64,000 nucleotides of DNA from Acinetobacter calcoaceticus (lineage in GTDB: Bacteria > Pseudomonadota > Gammaproteobacteria > Pseudomonadales > Moraxellaceae). The notes beneath the pieces were generated by a model. It saw nothing but the letters and a program-made list of their open reading frames with translations. It did no database searches and was not told where the DNA came from. Positions 8,947-19,006 of this stretch are shown here, piece by piece; within the stretch, counting starts at the first letter, position 1; every line of letters starts with the position of its first letter. Position numbers and translations under genes: made by a program. The stretch lies in contig NZ_LS999521.1 of assembly GCF_900520355.1 (NCBI RefSeq), positions 3,472,001 through 3,536,000 on the forward strand. The letters run 5' to 3'.

Positions 8947-9597
8947 TTAAATCGACCAGTCCTGAATTTCCCAATTATTTTCTTGAGCCAGCTTTTCAAG
9001 GCGATCATCAGGATTCACTGCAATCGCGTGAGTTGCATATTCAAGTAAAAAACGATCATTAATTGAATCTGAATAAGCCCAAGACTCAGACACGCTACGA
9101 CCTTCCAACCACCCATCTAGACGTGCAAGCTTGCCCTTTTGATAACACGCTAAACCAGCAACTTTACCTGTATATTTCCCCTCAGCAACTTCAGCATTGG
9201 TTGCCAAAATTTCTGTAATACCAAATTCGCGAAAAATCGGCGCAGTAATAAAATCACTTGTTGCAGTAATTCCAACAATCGTATGTCCTAAGTCCTGATG
9301 TTTTTTGATGGCATCAAAACCTTTTGGACGCATTTGTGGGCGAATCACTTTTTGCATGAACAACTGGTGAAGTTCAATTAAGTAATTATTGTCGTGCTTT
9401 GTTAAAAATCCAAAGACAAATTCATTATAAGCATAGGGGTCAAGTTGCCCTGCTTTGTAATCTTCATAAAATTTATCATTCATCTGACGATGATGAACCG
9501 GATCAACCAAACCTTCATTGACTAAAAATTCACCCCAAGAATGGTCTGAATCGGTATTTAACAAGGTGTGGTCTAAATCAAACAACGCCAGTTTCAT
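8947..9597 (-). CDS. HAD-IB family phosphatase
   Basis: The 216-residue protein has the HAD motifs: FDLDHTLL (nucleophile Asp7, acid Asp9), IVGITATS (motif II), a Lys in the YQKGKLARL region and WAYSDSINDRFLL (motif III/IV). The layout fits subfamily IB (SerB-like, TIGR01490-type). The substrate is not predictable; phosphoserine-like or lipid phosphates are known for relatives. It is divergent from rppH, an arrangement I also recall in Pseudomonas, where HAD, rppH and ptsP are adjacent. Confidence 0.85.
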   Translation of the reverse strand: MKLALFDLDHTLLNTDSDHSWGEFLVNEGLVDPVHHRQMNDKFYEDYKAGQLDPYAYNEFVFGFLTKHDNNYLIELHQLFMQKVIRPQMRPKGFDAIKKHQDLGHTIVGITATSDFITAPIFREFGITEILATNAEVAEGKYTGKVAGLACYQKGKLARLDGWLEGRSVSESWAYSDSINDRFLLEYATHAIAVNPDDRLEKLAQENNWEIQDWSI

Positions 9598-9779
9598 GAA
9601 AATTCTCGTTTAAACTGAAATTTAAGAAAAAAAATGTAAATCTATCTCCGCTAGTCGATAGAAATTCGTTAAGATCGTAGCAATTTAAACATTTTACTTT
9701 GATCTTTTCGAGCTGGACATAAAAAAGTGTTTGTCCCCGCGATTAAAGTCAACGATATAGACAATATTTAGGTAGCCAA

Positions 9780-10265
9780 ATGATCGATTCAGAAGGTTTC
9801 CGACCGAACGTCGGGATCATTTTGGCAAACGATGATGGACAGGTTTTATGGGCAAAGCGCATTGGTCACAATGCTTGGCAATTTCCACAAGGAGGCATTC
9901 AGTTTGGAGAAACCCCTGAACAGGCACTTTTTCGAGAACTGAGAGAAGAAATCGGCTTATTGCCCGAACATGTCCAGATTATTGCGCAAACCAAAGGTTG
10001 GTTGCGTTATCGTTTGCCACATCGTTACATTCGGTCAGACTCTGACCCCGTATGTATCGGACAGAAACAAAAATGGTTTTTACTGAAATTAAATGCGTCT
10101 GCAAAAAATATTCAGTTAAACCTCTCCGACCCGCCCGAATTCGATGAATGGCAGTGGGTCAGCTATTGGTATCCTCTTGGACAAGTGGTGAACTTCAAGC
10201 GTGACGTTTATCGTAAAGCCATGGTGGAGTTGTGTACACAGTTGCCGGTGCAACAATTACCCTAA
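9780..10265 (+). CDS. rppH: RNA pyrophosphohydrolase
   Basis: RppH removes pyrophosphate from the 5' end of primary transcripts, which opens them to RNase E decay. The 161-residue product begins [17 protein letters not shown], includes [14 protein letters not shown], and has a full Nudix box at residues 38-60 (G-x5-E-x7-RE-x2-EE-x-G). The C-terminal [21 protein letters not shown] matches the family. It precedes ptsP by 85 bp, with a hairpin between them, as in other gammaproteobacteria. Confidence 0.95.
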   Translation: MIDSEGFRPNVGIILANDDGQVLWAKRIGHNAWQFPQGGIQFGETPEQALFRELREEIGLLPEHVQIIAQTKGWLRYRLPHRYIRSDSDPVCIGQKQKWFLLKLNASAKNIQLNLSDPPEFDEWQWVSYWYPLGQVVNFKRDVYRKAMVELCTQLPVQQLP

Positions 10266-10292
10266 AAATCATTTATCTAGCAAATGATTTTT
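10264..10292 (+). terminator. hairpin between rppH and ptsP
   Basis: AAAAATCATTT - ATCTAGC - AAATGATTTTT begins at the rppH stop codon and ends in T residues. It can terminate rppH transcripts or attenuate read-through into ptsP. Confidence 0.65.
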
Positions 10293-10350
10293 ATTAAAAG
10301 TGCTGTTATAAATACATTCATAGTCTAAAAAAATACTGGAGTATACATCC

Positions 10351-12645
10351 ATGTCAAACATGCAACTCGACACTCTACGGCGCATTGTCCAAGAAGTAAA
10401 TGCGTCCGTCAGTTTGCATGAATCATTAGACATTATGGTCAATCAGGTTGCTGAGGCCATGAAAGTGGATGTTTGTTCTATTTATTTACTCGATGAACGA
10501 AATCAGCGCTATGTATTAATGGCCTCAAAAGGCTTGAATCCAGAGTCAGTAGGCCATGTTTCCCTACAACTAGGTGAAGGCTTGGTCGGTCTGGTAGGGC
10601 AACGCGAAGAAATTGTTAACCTTGACAATGCACCAAAACATGAGCGTTTCTTGTATTTACCAGAAACTGGTGAAGAAATTTACAACTCATTCCTTGGCGT
10701 ACCTGTCATGTATCGCCGTAAGGTTATGGGCGTTTTAGTTGTACAAAACAAACTTCCTCAAGATTTTAGCGAAGCCGCCGAGTCATTTTTAGTCACGCTG
10801 TGTGCACAACTTTCAGGTGTTATTGCGCATGCCCATGCGGTTGGCAATATTGATGTTTTTCGCAAGCCAAGCAATGGCCCAGCCTATAAAACCTTTCAGG
10901 GTGTTTCAGGTGCAGGTGGCGTCGCTTTAGGTCGAGCTATTATTTTATATCCTCCTGCCGACTTAGGTTCAGTACCTGACCGTGAAGCTGAAGATATTAG
11001 TGATGAGCTTCGAATTTTAGATCAAGCCATTTCATCAGTTCGCTTAGAGATTCGTTCTTTAGATGAAAAAATGCATGATTCATTAATGGCAGAAGAACGC
11101 GCCCTATTCAGCGTTTTCTTAAGAATGCTTGATGAAAATGCATTACCCGCCGAAATCAAAGAACTTATTCGCGATGGACATTGGGCCCAAGGGGCTGTTC
11201 GCCGTGTGATTGAAAAGCACACTGCTTTATTTTCACAAATGGAAGATGACTACTTACGTGAGCGAGTTTCTGATCTTAAAGATTTAGGTCGCCGTATTTT
11301 AGCGTCTTTGCAGAAAGAAGATTCTAGCCACCGCGAGCTTAGCCCAGACAGTATTTTAATTGGTGAAGAAATCAGTACGGCTGCGTTAGTTGAACTACCA
11401 GTTGATAATATTGCTGCCATTGTTACATCCGAAGGCGCAGCCAATTCACATATGGTGATTGTGGCTCGGGCACTAGGAATTCCAACTGTGGTTGGCGTAA
11501 CTGAACTGCCAGTTAACACGCTTGATGATGCAGAAATGATTGTGGATGCCTATCAAGGCCGTATTTTTGTCAATCCTCCACGCCGTTTACGCCAACGCTA
11601 TAAAGAAATTCAAAAAGAAGATGAGCAGATCGCAAAAGATCTCAAACAATACGAGACAAGAGAAGCGATTACTCCAGATGGTGTATCTGTTCCACTTTAT
11701 GTAAACACAGGCCTTATGATTGATGTGGTTCGCGGTGTACAACGCGGAGCTCAAGGCGTTGGTCTATATCGAAGTGAAATTCCATTTATGCTACGGGAAC
11801 GTTTCCCGGGTGAAGAAGAACAACGCGCAATCTATCGTCAACAATTGAGTCATTTTGCCAATAAACCTGTGGTGATGCGAACTCTGGATATTGGTGCCGA
11901 TAAAGATCTTCCTTATTTTAGTATTGAAGAAGAAAATTCGGCACTAGGATGGCGTGGTATTCGTTTCACACTCGATCATCCCGAGATTTTTTCGTCACAA
12001 ATTCGCGCAATGCTCAAAGCAAGTATTGGTTTAAATAATTTGCATATTTTATTGCCAATGGTCACTACAGTAAGTGAAGTCGAAGAAGTACTTTATTTAC
12101 TTGAGCGTGACTGGATTGCAGTGCAAGAAGAAGAACAAGTTAAAATTAATAAGCCAAAAATCGGAATTATGGTTGAGGTGCCAAGCGTACTTCTACAAAT
12201 TGATGAGTTTGCTGAACTCGTCGATTTCTTTTCGGTTGGTTCAAACGATTTAACACAATACTTACTTGCAGTTGACCGCAATAATCCACATGTAGCAAAC
12301 GTTTATTCACACTTTCATCCGTCAATACTTCGTGCATTAAGCCGTCTGGTTAAAGAATGCCATGAATACAAAAAACCGGTCAGTATTTGCGGTGAAATGG
12401 CAGGTGATCCATTATCTGCCATTTTGCTCATGGCGATGGGTTTCAACACTCTTTCAATGAGTTCGAGTAACATTTTGCGAGTACGAAAAGCAATTTGTCA
12501 TGTGCCAATGACAGATGCACAAAAATTACTTGAGGATGTAATGAAAATGAATAATCCTCTCATTGTAAAAAGCTGGCTTGAGTACTATTTTAAAACTCAC
12601 GGTTTAGCAGATATGGTCAAATCAAATCGAATCGTAAATGTTTAA
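10351..12645 (+). CDS. ptsP: PTS-Ntr enzyme I (phosphoenolpyruvate-protein phosphotransferase with GAF domain)
   Basis: PtsP (EI-Ntr) autophosphorylates from phosphoenolpyruvate and passes phosphate to NPr in the nitrogen-related PTS, a regulatory relay. The 764-residue product has an N-terminal GAF domain (about 15-155), the EI N-terminal domain, the phospho-histidine motif EGAANSHMVIVAR (His367), and the C-terminal TIM-barrel domain with VGLYRSEIPFM, RTLDIGADKDLPYF and SVGSNDLTQYLLAVDRNN. Start ATG follows CTGGAG. Length matches EI-Ntr (about 748 in E. coli). Confidence 0.95.
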   Translation: MSNMQLDTLRRIVQEVNASVSLHESLDIMVNQVAEAMKVDVCSIYLLDERNQRYVLMASKGLNPESVGHVSLQLGEGLVGLVGQREEIVNLDNAPKHERFLYLPETGEEIYNSFLGVPVMYRRKVMGVLVVQNKLPQDFSEAAESFLVTLCAQLSGVIAHAHAVGNIDVFRKPSNGPAYKTFQGVSGAGGVALGRAIILYPPADLGSVPDREAEDISDELRILDQAISSVRLEIRSLDEKMHDSLMAEERALFSVFLRMLDENALPAEIKELIRDGHWAQGAVRRVIEKHTALFSQMEDDYLRERVSDLKDLGRRILASLQKEDSSHRELSPDSILIGEEISTAALVELPVDNIAAIVTSEGAANSHMVIVARALGIPTVVGVTELPVNTLDDAEMIVDAYQGRIFVNPPRRLRQRYKEIQKEDEQIAKDLKQYETREAITPDGVSVPLYVNTGLMIDVVRGVQRGAQGVGLYRSEIPFMLRERFPGEEEQRAIYRQQLSHFANKPVVMRTLDIGADKDLPYFSIEEENSALGWRGIRFTLDHPEIFSSQIRAMLKASIGLNNLHILLPMVTTVSEVEEVLYLLERDWIAVQEEEQVKINKPKIGIMVEVPSVLLQIDEFAELVDFFSVGSNDLTQYLLAVDRNNPHVANVYSHFHPSILRALSRLVKECHEYKKPVSICGEMAGDPLSAILLMAMGFNTLSMSSSNILRVRKAICHVPMTDAQKLLEDVMKMNNPLIVKSWLEYYFKTHGLADMVKSNRIVNV

Positions 12646-12692
12646 TATATAAACAATAAAGGAGAGCAACGCTCTCCTTTATTGTTTATATA
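12646..12692 (+). terminator. ptsP terminator, 22-bp perfect stem
   Basis: The hairpin starts right after the ptsP stop: 22-base arms (12646-12667 and 12671-12692) pair perfectly around an AAC loop, with GGAGAGC at the loop end and AT-rich base. This is much longer than the 8-12 bp stems seen at the window's other terminators. Confidence 0.8.
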
Positions 12693-13173
12693 GTTTCTAG
12701 AATTACAACCAAATATATAAAATTTCTTTTCACTAATTACTTGCACTCTACTTTTTCAAACAAAACTTCAATCGGTTTTTTAAATCAATATTTGCATTTT
12801 AATCCATTTGAAAAATAAGTCTTCTACTTTTACTATGTTTAAAGAGCGTTATTAAAAGATCTTACGTTGTTCCAGCAATTGAAGAGGTAATTCTATGCAT
12901 CATTATTTACAACCTTCAGCTTATTTTTCCTTTTGTTTTTTAACCTTCATCCAGTAAATTGGAGGAATAACAATTAAAGGAATCTGATGCATTATTGAAT
13001 AAAAATGATGGGCCAACATCTTAGTGAAAAGAATTTTTTAAACGGTTTCTCTCACCATTTGTTTACTCATTTCTTTATTTGATAAACATGAGTTTTTAAC
13101 CCAGAAGTCCAGGAAAATGAGCCCTACTACTTTATCAAGAGCTCAATAATTATTACCCAGAGAGAATATAACC
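12693..13173 (+). other. 481-bp leader/intergenic region ahead of katG
   Basis: The AT-rich spacer between the ptsP terminator and katG holds the small ORF at 12895 and a further purine-rich patch (GGAGGAAT near 12960) but no clear OxyR site or complete sigma70 promoter that I can defend. The length suggests a long 5' leader or a lost gene. Confidence 0.4.
12895..12957 (+). CDS. possible 20-residue small protein or leader peptide upstream of katG
   Basis: An ATG at 12895 is preceded by GAAGAGG at a good distance and opens 20 codons (MHHYLQPSAYFSFCFLTFIQ) ending in TAA. The product is rich in aromatic residues and hydrophobic in its second half. It is too short to score by homology. It could be a real small membrane peptide, a leader peptide for katG, or chance in an AT-rich region; the ribosome binding site is the only positive evidence. 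Confidence 0.25.
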   Translation: MHHYLQPSAYFSFCFLTFIQ

Positions 13174-15330
13174 ATGTCAGACGAATCAAAATGTCCTTTT
13201 TCAGGTCATACCTCAAAACCACAAGTAACAGTCGGTGGTGGAACGCCTAGTTTACATTGGTGGCCAAAACAATTACGCGTTGACTTACTCAATCAGCATT
13301 CAGAACGTTCTAATCCACTCGGTAAAGATTTTGATTACCGTAAAGAATTTAACAAACTCGACTACTATGCCCTCAAAGCGGATATCAAAAATGTATTAAC
13401 CGATTCTCAAGATTGGTGGCCAGCCGATTGGGGAAATTATACAGGCTTATTTATTCGTTTAGCATGGCATGCTGCCGGCACATATCGTATGGGTGATGGC
13501 CGTGGTGGTGCTGGTCGCGGTCAGCAACGTTTTGCACCATTAAATAGTTGGCCTGACAATGCCAGCTTAGATAAAGCACGCCGTTTGCTATGGCCAGTTA
13601 AACAAAAATACGGTCAAAAAATATCGTGGGCAGATTTATTTATTCTTGCTGGTAACATTGCACTTGAGTCTTCTGGCTTCCGCACCTTTGGTTTTGGTGC
13701 AGGTCGTGAAGATGTTTGGGAACCAGACAACGACGTAAACTGGGGCGATGAAAAAGAATGGTTAGCTCATCGAAACTCTGAAGCATTGGCAGGCAGCAAT
13801 TTAGCTGCAACCGAAATGGGACTAATTTATGTGAACCCTGAAGGCCCACAAGCCAGTGGTGATCCAAAATCAGCTGCACCGTTTATTCGTGCGACTTTCG
13901 GCAACATGGCAATGGATGACGAAGAAATTGTTGCATTGATTGCAGGCGGTCATACTTTAGGTAAAACCCACGGTGCTGGCTCTGCGGACCATGTGCAGGC
14001 TGATCCGGAAGGCGCGCCAATTGAACAAATGGGCTTTGGCTGGTCAAATAGCTTTGGTACAGGTGTTGGTAAAGACGCCATCACTTCAGGTTTAGAAGTC
14101 ATTTGGTCTCAGACTCCAACACAATGGAGCAATTACTTCTTTGAAAACCTATTCAAATACGAGTGGGTACAAGAACGTTCACCTGCTGGTGCAATTCAAT
14201 GGGTAGCAGCAGATGCTGAAGCGATCATCCCCGATCCTTTTGACCCATCAATTAAACGTAAGCCAACGATGCTCACTACAGATTTGACCTTACGTTTTGA
14301 TCCTGAGTTTGAAAAGATCTCTCGTCGCTTCCATAACGACCCACAAGCTTTCGCCAATGCTTTTGCCCGTGCATGGTTTAAATTAACTCACCGTGATATG
14401 GGGCCAAAAGCACGTTATTTAGGTCCAGAAGTTCCTGCTGAAGATTTAATTTGGCAAGATCCATTACCTGCTGCTAGCACTACCCCATCTTCTGCCAGCA
14501 TTGCTGATGCAAAAGCAAAAATTGTTGCATTGGGACTATCTGCTGGCGAGTTGGTTTCTCTGGGTTGGGCTTCAGCGTCAACTTTCCGTGGTGGGGACAA
14601 GCGTGGTGGTGCAAACGGCGCCCGTATTGCTTTATCACCGCAACGTGATTGGGAAGTGAACCAAAAAGCGGTTGAGACTTTAACTAAAATTGAAGAGATC
14701 AAAGCATCAACTCAACTGTCATTGGCTGATTTAATTGTGCTAGCAGGTAACCTTGGTGTAGAGCAAGCTGCTCAGGCGGCAGGTTTCAACATTAGCATTC
14801 CATTTGCCTCTGGTCGTGTTGATGCGTTACAAAGTCAAACTGATGTCGAATCTTTCCAATTACTCCTCGGCCTTGCCGATGGTTTTAGAAATTGGAAAAA
14901 AGAAGGAATCAATGCAGCAACTGAAGCATTGTTAATTGATAAAGCACAACAACTGACTTTAACTGCACCAGAGTTAACTGCATTGATTGGTGGTTTACGT
15001 GTGCTAGGTACCAACTGGGATGGTTCGCAACACGGCGTATTCACTCATCAGGTCGGTGTACTCAGCACAGACTTCTTTACGAACTTACTCGACATGTCTA
15101 CTGTATGGGCACCTGTTGATTCATCAGGTGAAGTATTTGAAGGCAAAGACCGTAAAACAGGCACAGTAAAATTTACTGCAACACGTAATGATTTAGTCTT
15201 CGGTTCAAACTCAATCTTGCGTGCACTGATAGAAGTTTATGCTCAGGCAGATGGTAAAGAAAAATTTGTTCAAGACTTCGTAGCGGCATGGACCAAAGTC
15301 ATGAATCTTGATCGTTTTGACTTAGCATAA
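13174..15330 (+). CDS. katG: catalase-peroxidase
   Basis: KatG is a bifunctional haem enzyme that removes hydrogen peroxide. The 718-residue product has both halves of the duplicated peroxidase fold. The catalytic site is visible as [13 protein letters not shown] (Arg95, Trp98, His99); Tyr219 in GLIYVNPEG and Met245 in NMAMDDEE complete the Met-Tyr-Trp adduct with the canonical 26-residue spacing; His260 in [11 protein letters not shown] is the haem ligand. Length is normal. ATG follows CAGAGAGAATATAACC. It stands alone, with a long upstream spacer and its own terminator. OxyR control is usual for the family but no site was confirmed here. Confidence 0.97.
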   Translation: MSDESKCPFSGHTSKPQVTVGGGTPSLHWWPKQLRVDLLNQHSERSNPLGKDFDYRKEFNKLDYYALKADIKNVLTDSQDWWPADWGNYTGLFIRLAWHAAGTYRMGDGRGGAGRGQQRFAPLNSWPDNASLDKARRLLWPVKQKYGQKISWADLFILAGNIALESSGFRTFGFGAGREDVWEPDNDVNWGDEKEWLAHRNSEALAGSNLAATEMGLIYVNPEGPQASGDPKSAAPFIRATFGNMAMDDEEIVALIAGGHTLGKTHGAGSADHVQADPEGAPIEQMGFGWSNSFGTGVGKDAITSGLEVIWSQTPTQWSNYFFENLFKYEWVQERSPAGAIQWVAADAEAIIPDPFDPSIKRKPTMLTTDLTLRFDPEFEKISRRFHNDPQAFANAFARAWFKLTHRDMGPKARYLGPEVPAEDLIWQDPLPAASTTPSSASIADAKAKIVALGLSAGELVSLGWASASTFRGGDKRGGANGARIALSPQRDWEVNQKAVETLTKIEEIKASTQLSLADLIVLAGNLGVEQAAQAAGFNISIPFASGRVDALQSQTDVESFQLLLGLADGFRNWKKEGINAATEALLIDKAQQLTLTAPELTALIGGLRVLGTNWDGSQHGVFTHQVGVLSTDFFTNLLDMSTVWAPVDSSGEVFEGKDRKTGTVKFTATRNDLVFGSNSILRALIEVYAQADGKEKFVQDFVAAWTKVMNLDRFDLA

Positions 15331-15346
15331 TTTAAGCCAAAATAAT

Positions 15347-15377
15347 AAAAGCCAGTTCAAATTGAACTGGCTTTTTT
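15347..15377. terminator. terminator between katG and the MBL hydrolase
   Basis: GCCAGTTC - AAATT - GAACTGGC flanked by AAAA and TTTTTT; usable from both sides by the convergent genes ending at 15330 and 15402. Confidence 0.88.
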
Positions 15378-15401
15378 ACTTAAATATAAAATGATGTACT
15401 T

Positions 15402-16454
15402 TTACACGGTCAATTTATGCCCTTCGCGAATGCAATAAAAAGGACTCGCAAGTTTCGATGACGCTTTAATTGCTTGCATTAAAGCATGTTCAGGATCTTC
15501 TCTGTCTTCGTCGGTCAACTGGAAAGTTCGATAATGAATTGCAACAGAACGATGAGCTTGCAAATCTAAATGTGCATGCACAGCATCTTGAGGGTTCATA
15601 TGAACATAACTCATTAACTTGCGAGGTTCATAAGCGCCGATTGGAAGTAAAGCAACACGTGGCGCGCCATAACGTGCATGGATTTGTTTAAAATGCCCTG
15701 CATAACCGGTATCCCCTGCAAAGAAACAATGACCAGTTTTAGCCACAACAGAAAAGCCTCCCCACAGTGCTTTATTCTGGTCGCGTAGACCACGCCCGGA
15801 GCCATGCTGGGCAGGTGTATAGATTATTCTTAATTCGTGATAAGGAATTTCTTGCCACCAATCCATCTCAATTACATGAAACTCTTTGGGTAAATAAAAG
15901 CCATTCCCGAGTCCCGTGTAAATGGGCATTGCGAATTTTTTATGTAACCACTCAAGCGTAGCCAAATCCATATGATCATAGTGATTATGGCTGAGTAGAA
16001 CACCATGAATAACCGGTAATTGTTCTAACGCAAAACCTGCAGGACACACACGACGAGGTCCACGCCCCTGTGAAGGGCTTGCATAATCACACCATACCGG
16101 ATCGGTAATAAAGTTATAAGGTCCGATCTGAATCAATACTGTTGCATGCCCAACAAACCAAACTTGCCAATCATCTAAATCTGCCTGAGGTCGATTTTGA
16201 GGTAATGCCACAGCAGTGTTTACACGCGTATCATATTCATTTTGAATATCGACTTTCCATGTAAAAGACTCACGAGTGGCTAACCAACGCAATAACTCTT
16301 TTGAGCCACGAGCTGGCAATTTAGGTTGTTGGTTATAAAAACGTGTATCAGATTCATGCCCTGACTCGGGATGATAAAAAGGAGGTTTTATCCATGTATG
16401 CGTCCAACAGGACTGAGTCGGCAATTGATATGTTAATGTCGGCTTGTCTTTCAT
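15402..16454 (-). CDS. metallo-beta-lactamase-fold hydrolase, NAPE-PLD-like
   Basis: This 350-residue protein has the MBL core: WFVGHATVLIQIG, NFITDPVWCDYASP, the zinc motif SHNHYDHMD (HxHxDH), CFFAGDTGYAGHF with the bridging Asp, and a final AIHYRTF. The order and the extended N-terminal 80 residues (GRGPRR region included) resemble the NAPE-hydrolysing phospholipase D / RomA-like group. Cytoplasmic with no signal peptide. The substrate is unknown; a lipid phosphodiester is possible by family. Confidence 0.8.
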   Translation of the reverse strand: MKDKPTLTYQLPTQSCWTHTWIKPPFYHPESGHESDTRFYNQQPKLPARGSKELLRWLATRESFTWKVDIQNEYDTRVNTAVALPQNRPQADLDDWQVWFVGHATVLIQIGPYNFITDPVWCDYASPSQGRGPRRVCPAGFALEQLPVIHGVLLSHNHYDHMDLATLEWLHKKFAMPIYTGLGNGFYLPKEFHVIEMDWWQEIPYHELRIIYTPAQHGSGRGLRDQNKALWGGFSVVAKTGHCFFAGDTGYAGHFKQIHARYGAPRVALLPIGAYEPRKLMSYVHMNPQDAVHAHLDLQAHRSVAIHYRTFQLTDEDREDPEHALMQAIKASSKLASPFYCIREGHKLTV

Positions 16455-17111
16455 GGGCTTTTCTATGTTTTAGCATCTGCAGAATGGATGTGTTCAGGTT
16501 TCTATCTTAACAATTAAAACAAATTAAGCTATGGCACTTGCACTTATTTATCATATAAATATCCCTTTTATTGTGGTCACAGCCAACATAAGTTGAATTA
16601 GATTGCCATAAAAAATACATGGATGTGTTGGGTTTATGCGTCGATAATTACCATTCTTAATAAGAGCACTTGTATAACATAACAATAATTAGTCACATGA
16701 AATTATCAGAGATTTAGTCGTTTTTGCCTTGATAGGCCTTACTTTCCCCCCTTCACATGCTTTGACAGACTATAAAACAAAATATTTAGTAACATTTAAA
16801 GTTAATTCATTCTGACAGAATTTATATTTTATAATCTTAATTTACTCTTCTTTATTTTTGCATAATATGAGAATCACCCATATTAATATTTAAAACATTT
16901 AAATATTTCTTTGATTAATTAAAAATAATGTACTTAACCTCTCATAATTAATATATTTTATGAATTACTAGAACTTATATTTATATATTAAATATTTAAT
17001 GAAAATTAAAATTCCATTTATTTTATAAATACCTAAAGCACCTTCACGCTATATCCTTTTATGCTTTATACTTCACACAAATCATAGTAAGACATTTTTT
17101 GGATTAGTCTT
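16455..17111. other. 657-bp AT-rich intergenic region
   Basis: Lies between two divergently oriented genes (MBL hydrolase and LysR), so it must hold promoters both ways, but no hexamer pair stands out. I found no ORF with a credible ribosome binding site, no tRNA and no strong hairpin. The right half (16800-17040) is extremely A+T-rich, which may bind nucleoid proteins. Confidence 0.5.
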
Positions 17112-18017
17112 ATGGAACTACGCCACCTCCGATATTTCATTACCGTTGCTGAAGAATTAAATTTTAGTAAAGCTGCTCTGAAACTTTTTACCGCACAGCC
17201 CTCCCTTAGCCAACAAATTAAAGATTTAGAAGAAGACGTAGGTGTACGACTTTTAAACCGTACAAAACGTAAAGTTGAATTAACCGAAGAAGGCGTAGTG
17301 TTTTTAGAACATGCCCGCTTAACACTTATTCAAGCTGAAAAAGCAGTTGCTCTAGCACGACAGGTTTCTAAGGCTAAACAGCAACTATTACGTATCGGTT
17401 TTGTCCCCATTGCAGAAATGAAAATTTTCCCTTACGTTCTTCCTAATTTGCGATTACAACACCCCGACCTCATCATTGAATTATCTAACCTAAACAATAC
17501 AGAACAACTTAAAGCCTTAAAAAAAGGTGAGTTGGACATTACCTTTACCCGAGAAAATATACTTAGTGATGACATCCAAAGCCAATTTGTTTTGACTGAA
17601 CCCTTAATTTTTTTACTTCCTAAAAATCACCCACTTACTCAATATGACCGAATTCCTGTCCATGCCTTACAAGGCGTTGACTTTATTATTCCTGCTGCCG
17701 AGCAGTCACAAACATTACATAACACTATTTTAGACTTTGCTAAAACACACAATATTGACCTTAATATTGTTCAAAAAGCGGACAGTATGTTGTTTAATAT
17801 TAACTCTCTGGGATCAGGGTTAGGTTGTACGATTTTACCAGCCTACGTTGCACCTTTAGGGATTAAAAATACGGTGGTTCGTCCACTGGATGTTGAATTA
17901 CCGACTCTCGATTTATTTGTAAATTACCGCAAAAATTCACAGTCTTTAGGCGTTCAAAAGTTTATTGACCAGCTCACTAAAGTATTCCATCTGGATAAAA
18001 ACTTAACCCACACCTAA
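17112..18017 (+). CDS. LysR-family regulator, HcaR/CatM-like
   Basis: The 301-residue protein opens with MELRHLRYFITVAEELNFSKAA..FTAQPSLSQQIKDLE, the classic LysR helix-turn-helix of the HcaR/BenM/CatM branch that controls aromatic-acid catabolism. The effector domain runs from about residue 90 (LRIGFVP...). Start ATG follows TTTGGATTAGTCTT. No catabolic operon lies beside it: the next gene, in the same direction 255 bp away, encodes a DUF1345 membrane protein. The target is therefore unclear. Confidence 0.8.
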   Translation: MELRHLRYFITVAEELNFSKAALKLFTAQPSLSQQIKDLEEDVGVRLLNRTKRKVELTEEGVVFLEHARLTLIQAEKAVALARQVSKAKQQLLRIGFVPIAEMKIFPYVLPNLRLQHPDLIIELSNLNNTEQLKALKKGELDITFTRENILSDDIQSQFVLTEPLIFLLPKNHPLTQYDRIPVHALQGVDFIIPAAEQSQTLHNTILDFAKTHNIDLNIVQKADSMLFNINSLGSGLGCTILPAYVAPLGIKNTVVRPLDVELPTLDLFVNYRKNSQSLGVQKFIDQLTKVFHLDKNLTHT

Positions 18018-18272
18018 TCAAGAAAGCTATATTTTATTTTTAAGCCCATGATTAATAACAACACCTTTATAAAAGGTATAAGTAAATAATCTTTTTATTT
18101 ATTTTATACTTTTTATAAACAGTTTAGCCCGCGCTTTTGTTCTATTTTACCTAATCGGTAAAAGTAAATATAATTGAAAATCTTGGAATAAAATCTATAT
18201 AAAACTGGATATTATTTTCACCATTTAATAAAAAATAATATATTTATTATCTAGTAAAAGGAGATTAGGAAA

Positions 18273-18950
18273 ATGGTTGCATTATTTCAACATTTTGGAC
18301 GTAGTGTACGAAACCGCCCTCATTTCTTTATTGCTTTATTTGTAGGATTTATCACAGCAGCTATTTTGACTTGGCTAACCTCATGGAAATGGTCAACCAT
18401 TTTATTAGTAAGTTGGAATACTTCCGTGAGCATATATTTACTTCATGTTTGGCAGCTCATGAAAAGTGCCGATCACTCACAAATGCAACAACAAGCAAAA
18501 AAGCAAGATGAAAGTAAATGGGTCATCATGCTGATTGTGTTACTGGCCTTAACCATGTGTATGGTTGCTATTCTAATTCAACTATCACAACTTCCTTCCG
18601 ATAGTTCTGCAAAACTAGGACATGTTGCCTTAGCATTATTAACAATTGTTTCGGCATGGCTATTTATGCATACCGTTTTTGCTCTGCATTATGCTCATGA
18701 TTTTTATATGGCTTTATCTAGAAATGAAAAAAATGGTGGTTTAGATTTTCCCGGAACAGAACATCCGATCTATCCGGACTTTTTATATTTTAGTTATATT
18801 ATTGGAACTTCGGCCCAAACTGCTGACGTTTCAATTACCAATAAGCATATGCGGCTTTTAAACTTATTTCACGCCGTGTTGTCATTTGGTTTTAATACTA
18901 CAATTTTAGCGATTTGCATTAACGTTGCTGCAGGCTTTCTGACCAACTAA
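18273..18950 (+). CDS. DUF1345 inner-membrane protein
   Basis: The 225-residue product has about five membrane helices (near 20-38, 43-60, 83-105, 118-140 and 195-222) and the DUF1345 signature: FALHYAHDFY, GLDFPGTEHPIYPDFLYFSYIIGTSAQTADVSIT and LLNLFHAVLSFGFNTTILA. The family's role is unknown. A ribosome binding site (AAAGGAGATTAGGAAA) precedes the ATG. It has its own terminator. Confidence 0.85.
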   Translation: MVALFQHFGRSVRNRPHFFIALFVGFITAAILTWLTSWKWSTILLVSWNTSVSIYLLHVWQLMKSADHSQMQQQAKKQDESKWVIMLIVLLALTMCMVAILIQLSQLPSDSSAKLGHVALALLTIVSAWLFMHTVFALHYAHDFYMALSRNEKNGGLDFPGTEHPIYPDFLYFSYIIGTSAQTADVSITNKHMRLLNLFHAVLSFGFNTTILAICINVAAGFLTN

Positions 18951-18968
18951 CTTCTTACTTATAAAAAC

Positions 18969-18996
18969 AAAAAGTCATCCAAATAGATGACTTTTT
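18969..18996. terminator. bidirectional terminator between DUF1345 and GST genes
   Basis: AAAAAGTCATC - CAAATA - GATGACTTTTT, with A and T tracts on each side; serves the convergent genes ending at 18950 and 19007. Confidence 0.88.
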
Positions 18997-19006
18997 ACTT
19001 AAAAGC

